This document shows, piece by piece, positions 12,121-23,713 of a stretch of DNA of 64,000 nucleotides. The notes below the pieces were generated by a model, which was given only the letters and a program-made list of their open reading frames with translations, did not search any database and was not told where the DNA came from. The stretch comes from Paracentrotus lividus (lineage: Eukaryota; Echinodermata; Echinoidea; Camarodonta; Echinidae), in contig CALNVZ010000804.1 of assembly GCA_940671915.1 (NCBI GenBank), positions 213,572 through 277,571 of the forward strand. Reading direction: 5' to 3'. The position numbers were made by a program, and so were the translations under genes. Position 1 is the stretch's first letter; the number at the start of each line of letters is the position of its first letter.

Positions 12121-12700
12121 CATCTAAAGTGCCATTAGCATTATTTGTGGGACACACTGTATATATATATATATATAAATAACGACACAGTCTAGAAATC
12201 AAAAGTTTGACGGTTGGTTCATTTTATTGGTACTCACAAGTTTCACGCCTAACTTTGGCGATCCTTAGGCAACTATGAACATTCAAACAATCATTGAAGA
12301 TAAATACATTGAATAGGCGCGCAGGGCGCGCAACCCAATTTAACGCAGAGCAATTCAGCGCACTAAGAAGAGAGAAGGGTCGAGGGGGGGGGGGCAGAGG
12401 ACAGAGAGAGAGAGAGAAAAAAAAAGAGAGAGAAGGAGAGATATTCATAGAAGAAGCGTTAAACTGGGTTTGACGAAGAGATGCAAACTTATTTCTTCAA
12501 GTTACATAGATAGAATATGTTTTGATGTCGACATTTAGAAATCAGTTCAGGCCGCTTGTTCATAAGTGACTGCTTGTCTGCGCTCATAATAAGCAGTTTT
12601 TCAGATAGACATAGGTCACATCTCTTGGTTTCATTTGAGTACGGGTAGGCATAGGCATGATAGCTACGGCTATGTCTAAAGCATTTTTTTGGGCATAGAA
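12121..12700. other. Low-complexity and unrecognised sequence before the LINE
   Basis: Contains a (TA)n run near 12163 and a G-rich then (GA)n tract at 12380-12445. No gene is visible. Confidence 0.5.
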
Positions 12701-15700
12701 AGGGAGTGACGACCCTTGCTTCCGGAGTTCGGGGGAGCGGATTGGGACAGGCATCGCCTCAGCCCCATAAAGGTGGAAACATGGCTCCACCTACCTCACC
12801 CCTGTGCCAGAGGTGATCCCTTGGGCAAGGATCAATCGCCTCTTAGCCTCCCGAGCCAGGGTAACGGTGAAACTACGGGCAGCAGCGTAGCGGATACACA
12901 CTAAGGCGGCGACGTTAATGTCTACACCGGCTATAGTTTGTACGACGTCTGGCATATGACCCTTTGTAAGGACACTGGCAGAGGTCACCTACTCTAGAGA
13001 GCTGAGCACTGCGAGGGAGAAAAGAAACTTGGGGACTCTATCTCCTCTATTTGTATATCTCCAGTCCACATCATGCATGAAAGATAGACCAAAGAAACGA
13101 TTGGTGCCGGCTGGTGAGCCCCCCAGGCTGAACCTCGTCACCTTAGATACTACTGGGGAAGAGCCTAACGTCGGTATTGTAGGAAGGCGAACCGGCCAGG
13201 TTCCCTATGAAGCTGCAAAATCAAAGCCTAATGGAAGTTTTACAGCCGATGGTGCCAACCGAAACACCGGCGCTGGACTAAAGAGAAATCTTCGGAGGAA
13301 CATACTCATATCTACCTCGAATGTTAGAAGTTTAAGTAAGGCAGGAAAACTTATAGTGGTATGCAATGAAATGGAACGTCTTAACATCGCAATTCTAGGT
13401 CTTGAGGAGGTAAAATTGTCTGGTAAAGGTAGATTTGAAACTACACATGGTTACACAGTTATCTACTGCGGAAAGGAGCCAAACAGGGGATATAATCATG
13501 GTGTTGGCTTTATTCTGGACAAAAATATACAGAAGTGTTTGTTGGGATACAATATGATTAATGATCGCATTATTACCATTAGGATCTCTGCTAGTCCATA
13601 CAACATGACCATTGTAGTGTTTTATGCACCTACCTCAGCCGCAAGTGAAGCAGAACTTGATGATTTCTATGAAGTGCTCCAGGAAACGCTGGATAACATC
13701 CCCTGTCGTGATATTAAAGTCTTAATGGGAGATGCTAATGCTAAGGTTGGAAAATCATCAGTTCCTTCCTCAACTCATGGCATATTTGGCCTAGGACAGC
13801 AGAATGACCAAGGATGTAAACTGATTGAGTTCTGCGCTACCAACAATCTTGTTATCACAAACACATTGTTTGAGCAACATCCACGAAGGTTGTATACATG
13901 GACTGCACCAAATGGTAAAACCAGAAATCAAATTGACTATATTATCATATCACAGAGATGGAGGAGTAGCATCACCAAAGTTCGCACCTACCCTGGCGCT
14001 GACTGCGGGTCGGATCATCAGCTTCTATGTGCACGTTTCAAATTGCATCTGAAAAGGACAGAAAAGACATCTGCACCTCCCAGGTTTGATCTTGAAAATT
14101 TGCAAGCAAATGATGCTTTTTGTCGTGAAGCTTCTGACAAGCTCAGTACACTTAGTGGTTGCCTTGAAGAGAAATCACCAAATGAACTTTGGCAGGACAT
14201 AGAAAATGTCATACTAGATGCTGCTAAGAAGACAGTACCGAAAAGACGCAAAAGGCAACAGGAACGGATATCCACAGAGACTATGACCAAAATTGATGAA
14301 GGAAGAAGACTGAAGGCTACTGGTTTGAGAAATGCTGCTGACAGAGTATCGTACTCAAAATGCAATTCTGAAGTTCAACGTCTATTAAGACATGATAGAC
14401 AGAGAAACATTGATAGACAGTGTTCTGAAGTAGAAAAATATGCGGTCACAAACTCTACAAGAGATCTGTGCAAAGGAGTCAAAGCCATCACAAACAAGTT
14501 TACGCCGAGACTGGACTCTGTCAAAAACGAACAGGGAACAGTTCTATCCCAAAGAGAAGATGTAAAAAATAGATGGAAAGAGTACTGCCAAAAATTATAT
14601 AAAAGACCGAACGGCAACTTCCAGGCCCTGATTCCAAGAGAAGACCAGGAGCCTCCACCCTTGAGAGATGAAGTAATACAGGCTCTGCAGAACATAAAAA
14701 ATGGGAAGAGTCCTGGATGTGATGACATACCCATTGAACTTCTCAAACATTCAGGCAAAGAGGGCATTGATATCATGCATCAACTTTGTGTCGCCATCTG
14801 GGAGAAGAAAGAGTGGCAAGAAGACTGGGTAAAGTCAATCTTCGTAATACTACCCAAGAAAGGAGATGCCATGCAATGTGCAAATAACCGGACAATTGCT
14901 CTTATATCACATGCTAGCAAGATAATTCTCAAGATAATAGCAGGAAGAATGAAAAATAGACTGGATAGAGAGATATCTACAGCTCAAGCTGGATTCAGAC
15001 CAGGGCGTGGAACAAGAGACCAGATACACAATCTGAAGATGATAATGGAAAAACGACGAGAATGGGGGAGGAGACTGTACATTGTCTTTATCGATTATAG
15101 TAAAGCCTTCGACACAATCAGACATGAACGCCTATTGCAGGGAATTTGCGACATGGGCTTTCCCAGCCACATCATTGAGCTCCTACGCAATCTGTACATC
15201 GATCAGCTGGCAGCTGTCAGAACTGGCTATGGTATGACAGAGTGGTTCGAAATTCGCAAAGGAGTGAGACAAGGGTGTATCCTTTCACCACCTCTGTTTA
15301 ATATATACTGAGAACTGATAATGCGGGAAGCTCTTGACAATTTTACTGGGACTGTGGCTATTGGAGGAAAGATATATACAGATTTGAGATATGCTGACGA
15401 TGTCGCCCTGCTTGCTGGATCTTTGGAAGAAATGCAAGATCTCCTTACCAGAGTCCAAGATACCCGTGAATCTGCAGGACTCTTTCTGAATGTATCAAAA
15501 ACTAAAGTCATGATTGTGGGAGAGGAACCTTGTGAAGGTAGAGATGAAATCAACAATGACAGTAATATACAGGTTAATGGAGAAGTTATTGAAGTTGTTC
15601 ACCACTTCAGCTACCTCGGGACAATGGTCACCGACCAGTGTGATGACAGCCCAGAACTCAAGCGGAGACTTGCCATCGCAAGGAATGCAACTGTATCGCT

Positions 15701-16203
15701 ATCTACAATATGGAAAAACAAGTCAATCAACAGGACTACAAAGATCCGACTGTTGAGATCAATAGTGTTCCCCATTGCTACATACGGTTGTGAGTCCTGG
15801 GCGATGAAGAAGTCGGATAGAAAGAGGGTCGAAGCCTTTGAACTATGGGCCTACAGGCGTTTGCTTCGGATCAGCTGGACAGAGAGGAAAACTAATGAAT
15901 ATGTGCTCAACAGGATAGGTGGAGATTGTTGGAGCACATTGACCAACTTAAGCTTCGCTACTTCGGACATGTTGTGCGAGCTGCCAAGACCGAGTACGAC
16001 TTGATGTCAGGAATGGTGTTTGGTAAACGAAAGAGAGGACGGCAAAAAACAAGAGTGACAGACGGTATAGTCACCCTCACGAATATGACATTAGCTAAGG
16101 CTATAGCAGCCGCCCGAGATCGTGTCAAATGGAAGGAACTTGTGCATGATGCCATGGCCGGTCGGAGACCTGACCGATCCGCACCCTGATGGTGAGGCAT
16201 GAT
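12700..16203 (+). mobile_element. Near full-length RTE-like LINE
   Basis: Consists of a GC-richer 5' region (about 12700-13030), an ORF2 from about 13029/13074 to 16189, and a very short 3' end CTGATGGTGAGGCATGATGA. The order endonuclease, reverse transcriptase, C-terminal RGRP-like motif with no separate ORF1 fits the RTE group. Its 3' end abuts a Penelope-like endonuclease fragment on the opposite strand, so it probably inserted into that element. The 5' boundary is estimated from the change in composition; target-site duplications were not resolved. Confidence 0.75.
13029..16189 (+). pseudogene. LINE ORF2: endonuclease and reverse transcriptase, disabled
   Basis: Residues about 95-330 form an exonuclease-endonuclease-phosphatase nuclease: LGLEEVKL, VVFYAPTSA, LMGDANAKVG, IDYIIIS and SDHQLL (the last carrying the catalytic Asp-His). 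Reverse transcriptase follows: NGKSPGCDDIP, AGFRPGRGTRDQ, FIDYSKAFD, RQGCILSPPLF, and YADD at 15390-15401. An in-frame TGA at 15309-15311 splits the polymerase between the RQG and YADD motifs, and a frameshift near 15910-15930 moves the C-terminus (HIDQLKLRYFGHV, then GRQKTR) into another frame. One nonsense and one frameshift in over 1,000 codons mean a young copy. ATG at 13074 may be the true start. The enzyme would nick target DNA and prime reverse transcription there. Confidence 0.85.
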
Positions 16204-16620
16204 GAGCAATTGTCCACTTGATGGTATACGGTGTGTTGTTGTGCTTTAGTTCCCAGGTAAACTTCGACAACTCAGTGCTGTTCATGTACCTGTCATGACG
16301 GAAGGAGAGGAGGTGATTACTGTACCTCATCTTGAAGGGTGGTTCCGTGAGCCCGATGTATACCATCGATTTATTTGGGCTGGTTACTTCTGCTTTGTAG
16401 ATTACATTGGTTGCCAGGCAGTTCCCTTGAAGAGGGCAGAGGTCCTTGATCCGGCAGTTACAAGATCTGCTCCTGATATCATTTTTGTCTTCAACCATGG
16501 TTTACTTGTTGTGTGCCTTGATGATATTGGCAACGTTCGGCATACAGCTGTAACTGACCTTGAGGGTATTCCTGTTGAATTTGCGATTCAGTTTAGATTT
16601 CTTTGGAAAGTGTTCATATC
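16204..16620 (-). pseudogene. Penelope-like element: linker and GIY-YIG endonuclease fragment
   Basis: On the minus strand the frame reads HFPKKSKLN, NRNTLKVSYSCM and an in-frame TAA, then CNCRIKDLCPLQGNC, VIYKAEVT, VYIGLTEPPFKMRYSNH and STELSKFTWELK. The Cys-rich CNCR-x-CPL linker followed by a GIY-YIG-type nuclease is the signature of Penelope-like retroelements, in which the nuclease supports insertion. The reverse transcriptase is absent. The reading ends at about 16200, exactly where the RTE-like LINE finishes, so the C-terminal part was displaced or lost. The TAA and the missing polymerase make this a dead copy. Confidence 0.8.
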
Positions 16621-16810
16621 TTTTTCAGTAAAAATGTTTTCACAAACATCGGAGGCATCTTCTTGAAACTTGTGGACAAGCACTTTCCAAAGAAATCTAA
16701 ATTGAATCGCATATTCAACAGGAATACCCTTTTGATTTCTAGACTGTGTCTTTATTTATCAACGCTATGCCTCCAAGCATTGAGCACTATAGAAGTCATA
16801 GGATAGATTA
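16613..16810 (+). pseudogene. Penelope-like linker fragment, opposite orientation
   Basis: The plus strand encodes LVDKHFPKKSKLNRIFNRNT, the same linker segment as the neighbouring minus-strand fragment. The two are head-to-head and form inverted arms (about 16566-16612 and 16681-16730) around a 68-bp spacer. After NRNT the match is lost and a (TA)n run follows. Inverted partial copies at termini are known for Penelope elements. Confidence 0.7.
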
Positions 16811-16819
16811 ATCAAGTGT

Positions 16820-16823
<4 letters not shown>

Positions 16824-16900
<77 letters not shown>

Positions 16901-16901
16901 G
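16824..16901. repeat. (TA)n microsatellite
   Basis: About 70 bases of pure TA followed by TGTATATATA, just beyond the Penelope fragment. Confidence 0.95.
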
Positions 16902-17130
16902 TGAAAACGGGCCCCTTGAATAACGTGCTATGCAGTGAACCATCTTTTATTTAGTATAGGCGAAATGAATGAGACAGATGACTCGAAACGTAGCTCTCAA
17001 ATTCCTTTATTTCACAAGCTTTCGGCTTACATGGCCTTCGTCAGGCTACAAAATAAGACGAAACAAAATTTGACAAAACATGAGAGGTTGACAGGCAAAA
17101 TCTGTTATATGAACAAAATTTAACAGATAT
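16902..17130 (+). other. Probable retroelement terminal sequence
   Basis: Contains TCGAAACGTAGCTCTCAAA, TTTCACAAGCTTTCGGCTTA and CCTTCGTCAGGCTAC. I associate such strings with terminal regions of Penelope-like copies, from memory only. No intact frame. Confidence 0.35.
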
Positions 17131-17587
17131 TTGTTTTTTTATATAATCTGTCAAGATTAAATGATAAGGTATATCATATATAATATGTGATACAATTCAC
17201 TGTAAAACTATATGGAGAGGGAGAGAGAAAGAGGAGAGGCGGGGAGGGTGAGAGAGAGAGAGAGAGAGAAAGAAAAGAAAAGTGGCAAGAGTAACAATGA
17301 GAGGGAAAGATCGAGATACGAGCATGTGTTATGTACAGTAATAGCATATATAATGTCATACCCGAAAAGAGAGATTATTATTATTTACCGGTTGTTTTTA
17401 GTTCATCTGATAGGGCGCTCTAGGGGACAAGAGACGGTCCATTTGTACTGGCGTTTCCATGAATTGTTATTCTGTGATACAATTTGTTATGTAAATACTA
17501 CACAGTGAAAGTAGCTCAGTTATAAACATACACATACAGATGCATACACCCATACCTAATAATATACACAAATATATAACAAATGTA
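17131..17587. other. Unrecognised sequence with a (GA)n tract
   Basis: AT-rich apart from a GA-rich run at 17214-17285. No gene visible. Confidence 0.5.
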
Positions 17588-18033
17588 TAAAATTTATGTA
17601 AAGTCTGTACATACAAGTACAGTGTACACAACTGCTTATAAAATAATATATGCATACACCCATAACACGTACATCTCACATGCCCAGATGTGCCTACATA
17701 CGTCTCTGGTTACTAAGTATACCACTCTACAAAATCTGGTAAATATACATATATATATATATATTATCATGTGTATACCTTTCTTCATAATTCTTAGCAT
17801 ATATGCTTAGGTGTGGGGGTGTGTTTATTATGTATTATGTATCATATATTATATATTATATATTATATATAATTATATGTTTCTGCGGAGACTTATATAA
17901 GTCTGCAAGCACATACACTATTATGGGTGTATGCAAATATTATTTTATAATATAATATATGCATACACCCATATTTTATAGGCAGTTGTGTACACTGTAC
18001 TTGTATGTACAGACTTTACACAAATTTTATATA
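17588..18033. repeat. Inverted repeat, ~75-bp arms (MITE-like)
   Basis: The left arm (17588-17665) includes GTAAAGTCTGTACATACAAG and GTGTACACAACTGC. The right arm (17955-18033) is its close reverse complement. TATGCATACACCCATA recurs at the inner ends. The spacer is very AT-rich. The right arm runs straight into the hairpin-repeat module at 18034. Confidence 0.75.
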
Positions 18034-18930
18034 GAGAGAGAGAGAGTAAAGATGAGATAATAAAAGGTAAGTTTATTATTTCATTGCTTTGATGACATTT
18101 TCCATTGAAATTATACTTTGTAATTGTTTCCTTTATTATTCATGTATTTTATACCTTGATTAAACCTCAACTTAATCAATTTTTATTATTATCTCGTCTT
18201 CACTCTCTCTCTCTCTCTCTCTCCCTCTCTCTCTGTCTTTCAGTTAACACAACAGCAGTAGCAGTTAACAGTAGCGGTTTACCTAGCGATCAAGATCGCT
18301 AGGCAATTTGCCGCTACTGTATTAACAGTAGCAGTTTACCTAGCGATCAAGATCGCTAGGCAATTTGCCGCTACTGTATTAACAGTAGCGGTTTACCTAG
18401 CGATCAAGATCGCTAGGCAATTTGCCGCTACTGTATTAACAGTAGCACTTTACCTAACGATCAAGATCGCTAGGCAATTTGCCGCTACTGTATTAACAGT
18501 AGCAGTTTACCTAGCGATCAAGATCGCTAGGCAATTTGCCGCTACTGTATTAACAGTAGCAGTTTACCTAGCGATCAAGATCGCTAGGCAATTTGCCGCT
18601 ACTGTATTAACAGTAGCACTTTACCTAGCGATCAAGATCGCTAGGCAATTTGCCGCTACTGTATTAACAGTAGCACTTTACCTAGCGATCAGGATCGCTA
18701 GGCAATTTGCCGCTACTGTATTAACAGTAGCAGTTTACCTAGCGATCAAGATCGCTAGGCAATTTGCCGCTACTGTATTAACAGTAGCAGCAATCTTGCC
18801 TAGCCATCTAGATCGCTAGGCAATTTGCTGCTACTGTATTAACAGTAGCAGTTTGCCGCTGCAAAATTCTGCTCTTATATAGAAGAGCAGGAAATCGCTA
18901 TCGTAGCGAGAGAGGAATTACCCTATCCCT
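18034..18930 (+). mobile_element. 57-bp hairpin-repeat module, copy 1
   Basis: Order: (GA)n, a short inverted pair GACGAGATAATAAAA-like / TTATTATCTCGTC (about 18048 and 18183) around 130 bp, (CT)n, TTAACACAACAGCAGTAGC, a tandem array (18248-18857), then GCTCTTATATAGAAGAGC. Each 57-bp unit holds two hairpins: stem arms CCTAGCGATC and GATCGCTAGG around AA, and CTACTGT/ACAGTAG. Ten units carry the first hairpin core. A second copy in the same orientation is at 24710-25535. Helentron/pearl-like non-autonomous elements also combine a conserved leader, a tandem core and a 3' hairpin, but assignment to them is a guess. Open frames across the array arise because 57 is a multiple of three. Confidence 0.75.
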
Positions 18931-19660
18931 GACGTTTTTTTTTTTTTATAGTTTTTTTAATTTTGCTTTTAAATAAATGAGTTTCGTCAAACTTTTTGGT
19001 GATCAGTCTGTTACCAACATCTGGACTATTAAAAAAGTTTGACATTTTGGGTAATTTGGTATTCCAGGGGTATTTTATTGACAGATTTACGAAAAACACG
19101 ATATTCAAAATAATTCATACCCTAGGGGTACCCAGTCAAAGTTCTTATCAAAGAACCTGGGGCACATAATCTTTTACTTCAATAGCCATCTAAAATATTT
19201 TTTTGCAATAGTCTATAGTCGTTCGTCATGGCTTCTATGGGTCTGGTCTATGTGTCCTTTGGAAAACCTCCAGGCTGAGTCAGGTTGCATGGTCTTTGAG
19301 CCATCCTGTGATTTTTCAGCTTCCCTAATCCTTTATTATTGGTTTCTTGTCAGGACTTTGAACTTTTCACTCTGGAACATTCATTTTAAATTTTTAGTCC
19401 CTGATTCAACACTCAAGTGCTTCTTTCATGAGCACCAGATGTAAAAGACTTGTGAAAAGGCTACTATGGGCATGACTAAAAGTGCAAGGTGTCTCCTTGA
19501 ATTGCCAAATAAGTATACTGGGAGGCCTCTGGACAGGAAGTTATTTGCTAATTTCGGTATTATTTCATTATGCAGTGTCTATCATACAAATCCCTTTAAT
19601 TTCAACCCATTTTTCAACCTGGAAATATTTGTAATTAATTTTTAATAACAACGGCCATTT
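18931..19660. other. Unassigned sequence upstream of the CR1/Jockey-type LINE
   Basis: AT-rich to about 19140; from 19200 the composition approaches that of the LINE. Plus-strand fragments such as STRCLLELPNKYTGRPLDRK (around 19480-19545) may belong to its ORF1, but no continuous frame is present. Confidence 0.35.
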
Positions 19661-19677
19661 CCATCACGAAAAATATC

Positions 19678-19902
19678 ATGATTGGGGAGCACCTGTCCCC
19701 TGGCCGTGCAAAGCTGCTGCAGGTAGTAAAAAAGGACGAGACTATCGACAAAGTGTGGACAATTGACGTCAACATCCACTGTAAAACCAAAGAAGATGGC
19801 AAGAAGTATGTTGTCAGTAATCCGAACGACCTCTTCAAGCGCCTTGATTGGAGTGAAGAGAAACTAAGGAAATGTGGACTTTTTGTGGACATAACAGAGT
19901 AG
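19678..19902 (+). pseudogene. LINE ORF1 C-terminal fragment
   Basis: An open frame containing LSPGRAKLLQVVKKDETI, KVWTIDVNIHCKTKEDGK and NDLFKRLDW. A short domain of this form, with a W-x5-I strand followed by a Lys-rich turn, is common at the end of ORF1 proteins in CR1/Jockey-type elements, which bind the element RNA. It ends 35 bp before the first endonuclease motif. Only the C-terminus is seen. Confidence 0.5.
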
Positions 19903-19937
19903 GATAAACCCGGCCCCCTTTCAGTTGATCTAACCAT

Positions 19938-21462
19938 CGTGAGTTTAAATGTAAATGGACTGAATAGTAAACTAAACCTAGGTATTTTAGATCTTAGATC
20001 TTAGATTTTAGATCTTTTGATGTTATTTGTCTTTCGGAAACTAAAAATGATACTCCTGAACTATCTCAATCTAGTCTACATGGTTATGAATGCTATAGTA
20101 TGAAAAAAGTATTCACGCCTAATCTACGGTAAATATGGTGGATTTCATGGTATGTGTATCCTTATGAAAAAAGAAATTTTTACATTATCTGAAAGAATCC
20201 AAGGTACAGTGTCTGAATCGATAATATGGATTAAAATCGATAGTAGTCTTTAGGTTACGAATTTGTTTTGGCTGCAGTTTATTTACCATGTGAAGGTTCT
20301 ATTCATCACTCTAATTATGTTTTTGATAATTTCGTCCATGATATAATTGACATTAGAAGTAGATTTGATTTGCCGTTTTGTTTCTTGGGTGATTTTAATG
20401 CAAGAACTGCTACACTGAATGATTTTTTAGAGTCAAAGGACAGGGTATTGGACATGAGTGGACATAATTTCTTTGATGATGATGATGATGACACTGATAT
20501 TCTTAAGGCATTGCAGAAATCTGGAATCACTACCAATCGATATAATCATGATAAACAAGTAAACAATAATGGCAACACGCTAATTGATATCTGTCAGAGT
20601 TTTGATTTCAAAATAGTAAATGGAAGATTTGGCGATGATAAAAATATGGGAAACTACACATTCTTTAATAAAAATGGTGGTTGCAGTACAATTGATTATG
20701 CTTTGGTATCCTACCCACTCCTTTACCACCTAACAGATTTTAGAATTGATACTTTTGATAAATGTTTGTCTGATGTGCATTGTCCTATTATGATGACTCT
20801 ACAGTCATCACGTTTGCAGGCTCATTCTGCTAACATTTCATCTGGGTGTGAAGCAGAGTCTGTTCATGTAAGGGATGATGGGGCAAGTATGCCTGCAATG
20901 TCTTTCAATTGGTCAAATGAGGTCATAAAGGATTTTTCACGAAATATTAGTGATTCAGTTGATTCTATTCAAGATGATTTGGAGTGCCTTACAAAAAATG
21001 TCAACCAAGAAGAGCTTGACACTTTTTACTCGCAAATTTGTAAAGTGTTTATAGATGCTGCCCAAGACGTAGGAGTATCTAAATGGAAGCCTTCTAAAAA
21101 TAAGAATCAAAGAAAGAAATGTGTTGAGAAAAAAATCATGGTTTGATGCAGAATGTAAAGCAGCAAGAAGTGAATACTTGAATATTAAGAATCGTATGAG
21201 AAGGAGAATGAAAACAAATTCTGAAACACACATGTCTGCTGATCTTGATGAAGCTAGTAAACATTATAAAAGGTTCTTAAGGGGTAAGAAAAGAAAATAC
21301 GAAAAGAATTTAAATATTTCCCTTCGTTCTTTGAAGACAGATGACTCAAAGGCATACTGGAAAAAGTTGAATGCTAGTGAGAATAAGAAAAAATCTGGTG
21401 ATAAAGTTCTGTTGTCTGATTTTGCAAATCATTTTAGCTCCTTAGGTAATACTTCAACTTAA
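19938..21462 (+). pseudogene. LINE ORF2, endonuclease and linker, frameshifted
   Basis: Opens with IVSLNVNGLNSKLN, the first endonuclease strand, then FDVICLSETKND in a shifted frame after the slipped repeat TTAGATCTTAGATCTTAGA (about 19986). The better preserved part, 20268-21146, has AAVYLPCEG, FLGDFNART, STIDYALVS and SDVHCPIM (Asp-His). A further shift near 21130 leads to the linker frame 21121-21462 (WFDAECKAARSEY, KRFLRGKKRKYEK, AYWKKLNA). Several frameshifts show the copy is inactive. Confidence 0.8.
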
Positions 21463-21536
21463 AAAGATTTTGGCAATACTAATGACATATTGAATGCACC
21501 GATCACAATAAAAGAAATTGAAAAAAGATAAGGAAC

Positions 21537-23713
21537 TTGAAGAATGCTAAAGCATATGGAAAAGATTTGATACGAAATGAATTTTTGAAAAACTGTCCAC
21601 TTAGCATGCTTAAAGTTTTAGTAAAATTGTTCAATATTGTACTGGATAGTGGATTTGTTCCCACAGAGTGGTGTATTGGAATGATTGTCCCTATTTATAA
21701 AAATAAGGGTCAAGATACCAACACAGATAATTATAGGGGAATCACACTGTTAAGTTGTTTGGGTAAGCTTTTTACATCTATTCTGAATCAAAGGATTACA
21801 CAATTCTTTGAGGCTAAACAAATAATTGGAGAAGAGCAGGCTGGTTTCCGTTCAGGCTATTCAACAACTCATCACGTGTTTGTCTTGAAGTCTATAATTG
21901 ATTTTTATGTTAAAAAAAAGAAACGTCTGTACTGTGCTTTTATTGACTATAAAAAAACATTTGATCTGATTGATAAAGCAAGTTTATGGCTAAAACTTTT
22001 AAAACTTGGTGTTAATGGCAAAATATTTGATATTGTCAACAACATTTACAAATATGCTAAATCTTGTGTCACTGTCAAGGGTAAATGTTCAGATTTCTTT
22101 ACATGTAACGTTGGTGTGCGTCAAGGAGAAAACCTTTCCCCTTTATTATTTGCAGTATACTTAACCCGTTGACGACGAAATTGTTTGGCCTGATGTTATT
22201 ACCCCGAGACGAGATTAAAAAAGAGACGACCCTGTCCGCGCGTGCGGGCTCTGGTTAAATCGCTCATGCGTAGCCTGGTCGCACGCTGGTAATGGACCTG
22301 AGAAGTGAAGCTTGATTTTTTTTAAATATATTTTTTTTCTATAATGTTTTTGGTATTCTTAGTTCTCAATTGCCCCTTATCACTACATGATTGAATATTC
22401 TACATCGAGTCAAACTCGATATTACTACATAGAAAAGACAATAATAGTGTGAACAAGAAAAGCATTCCACCAGTTTGTAAACTGAGTAGGCCTATCTTGT
22501 CTTGGCCTGAAAGAAATTTTTATTTTAGTGTTATCCCTATTTAAAGATCTTTTATTGAATGTATTGAATTTTCTTATACCATGGTCTAAGATGAACCTAT
22601 GTGTTTTAGTTACAAAGGAACAAAAATGAATTCTAGTCCTTTGGTTGCCGACTTGATTCTTGAACACACTCTCTCTTTACTCTTTTCTTTTCATATCTTA
22701 CAAACTTCAAACTAAGCCGTATATCCTCTTCTTTTGAGGTACTAATTGGGGGTTAGATATTGTTAGTCATTTAGGTTAGATATTGACCCGTTCTCTAATT
22801 TTAAAGAATAGTTTTCTTCTCAGCTAAGCCACTGGAAGCGCTGGCTAATTACAGCTACCGATCGATACTTCTTTATATCTCCAGACACATCCGGGTTTTT
22901 GTGTGTGCGCGCTCATGTTAGAAAATCGCTCACACCTTGCGCTGATCCATTGAATTGTCATGGGCTAACAATAAAAGAAGTACAAAGGAGGATCAGCGAA
23001 ACCGAAAAAGCTAAAAATCGCTGATGGCAACTTATATACACTGGTTGACGCAATTCTTCTTGAGTGCCTGATAAATATATCTATTTAAAAAGCTTATTTA
23101 TTGAATATATCAAATAGTTATGACATGTTTTTCGCTAGAACATATCGCTCCTTTCAAAAATTAACTACTGCGTATAGCAAAAATTCAACAAAAGTAGTGA
23201 AAAGGGTGAATATTAGGGGGTGTTTGGTGATAAAGATGTGATCATTAGGGAACCGAGTATACCCGGTTCCCGTCCATGAGTGTGTTAGACGGGACCCGGG
23301 TATACCCGGTTCCCGCTCTCAACGGGTTAAATGATTTTCAAGAACATCTTAGCAGTTTCTATGGAGGACTAAGTTCTTTGGTGAACGATATCCATGGCTA
23401 TCTAGATGATAAAGAAATAGAAACCTTTGCAAGATTACATTGTCTTTTGTATGCCAATGATACTATAATCTTGGCAGAAAGTGCGGAAGAACTCCAAGAA
23501 GCATTAAAAGGAGTAGAAAATTATTGTAATACATGGCAGTTGGCTGTAAATACAAGCAAAACAAAAAAATTTATCTTCTTGAAGGGAAAAGTTAGGAAGG
23601 TGCCTCGTTTTACTTTTAGTGGTGATGTGATTGATGTTGTTGATGATTTGTTTATCTTGGGATCCGATTTAATTATAATGGTAGTTTCAAAAAAGCAATA
23701 TCAAAGCAAGTGA
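21537..23713 (+). pseudogene. LINE ORF2, reverse transcriptase, interrupted and YAND
   Basis: The first part (21537-22164) carries NEFLKNCP, IVPIYKNKG, DNYRGITLL, EEQAGFRSGYSTTH, FIDYKKTFD and VGVRQGENLSPLLFAVYL. The frame is cut by the transposon at 22165-23326 and resumes at 23327 in the frame expected once transposon plus one TTAA are removed. The catalytic box reads YAND (23450-23461) where YADD is expected, so the first of the two metal-binding Asp residues is Asn. This alone should abolish polymerase activity. Another frameshift follows near 23700. Confidence 0.85.
22165..23326. mobile_element. TTAA-target non-autonomous DNA transposon in the LINE (1,162 bp)
   Basis: Terminal inverted repeats CCCGTTGA and TCAACGGG, with the duplicated target TTAA at 22161-22164 and 23327-23330. 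The insertion point is exact because the flanking polymerase frame becomes continuous once the element and one TTAA are removed. CCC at the tip plus TTAA suggests piggyBac. The right end (about 23249-23320) has two GTATACCCGGTTCCCG units separated by a short palindromic stretch, similar in layout to the right end of the element at 7730-9669. No transposase frame. Confidence 0.9.

Noticed and set aside
18248-18857. CRISPR-like array
   Set aside because: Units are tandem without unique spacers, the setting is animal DNA, and there are no cas genes.
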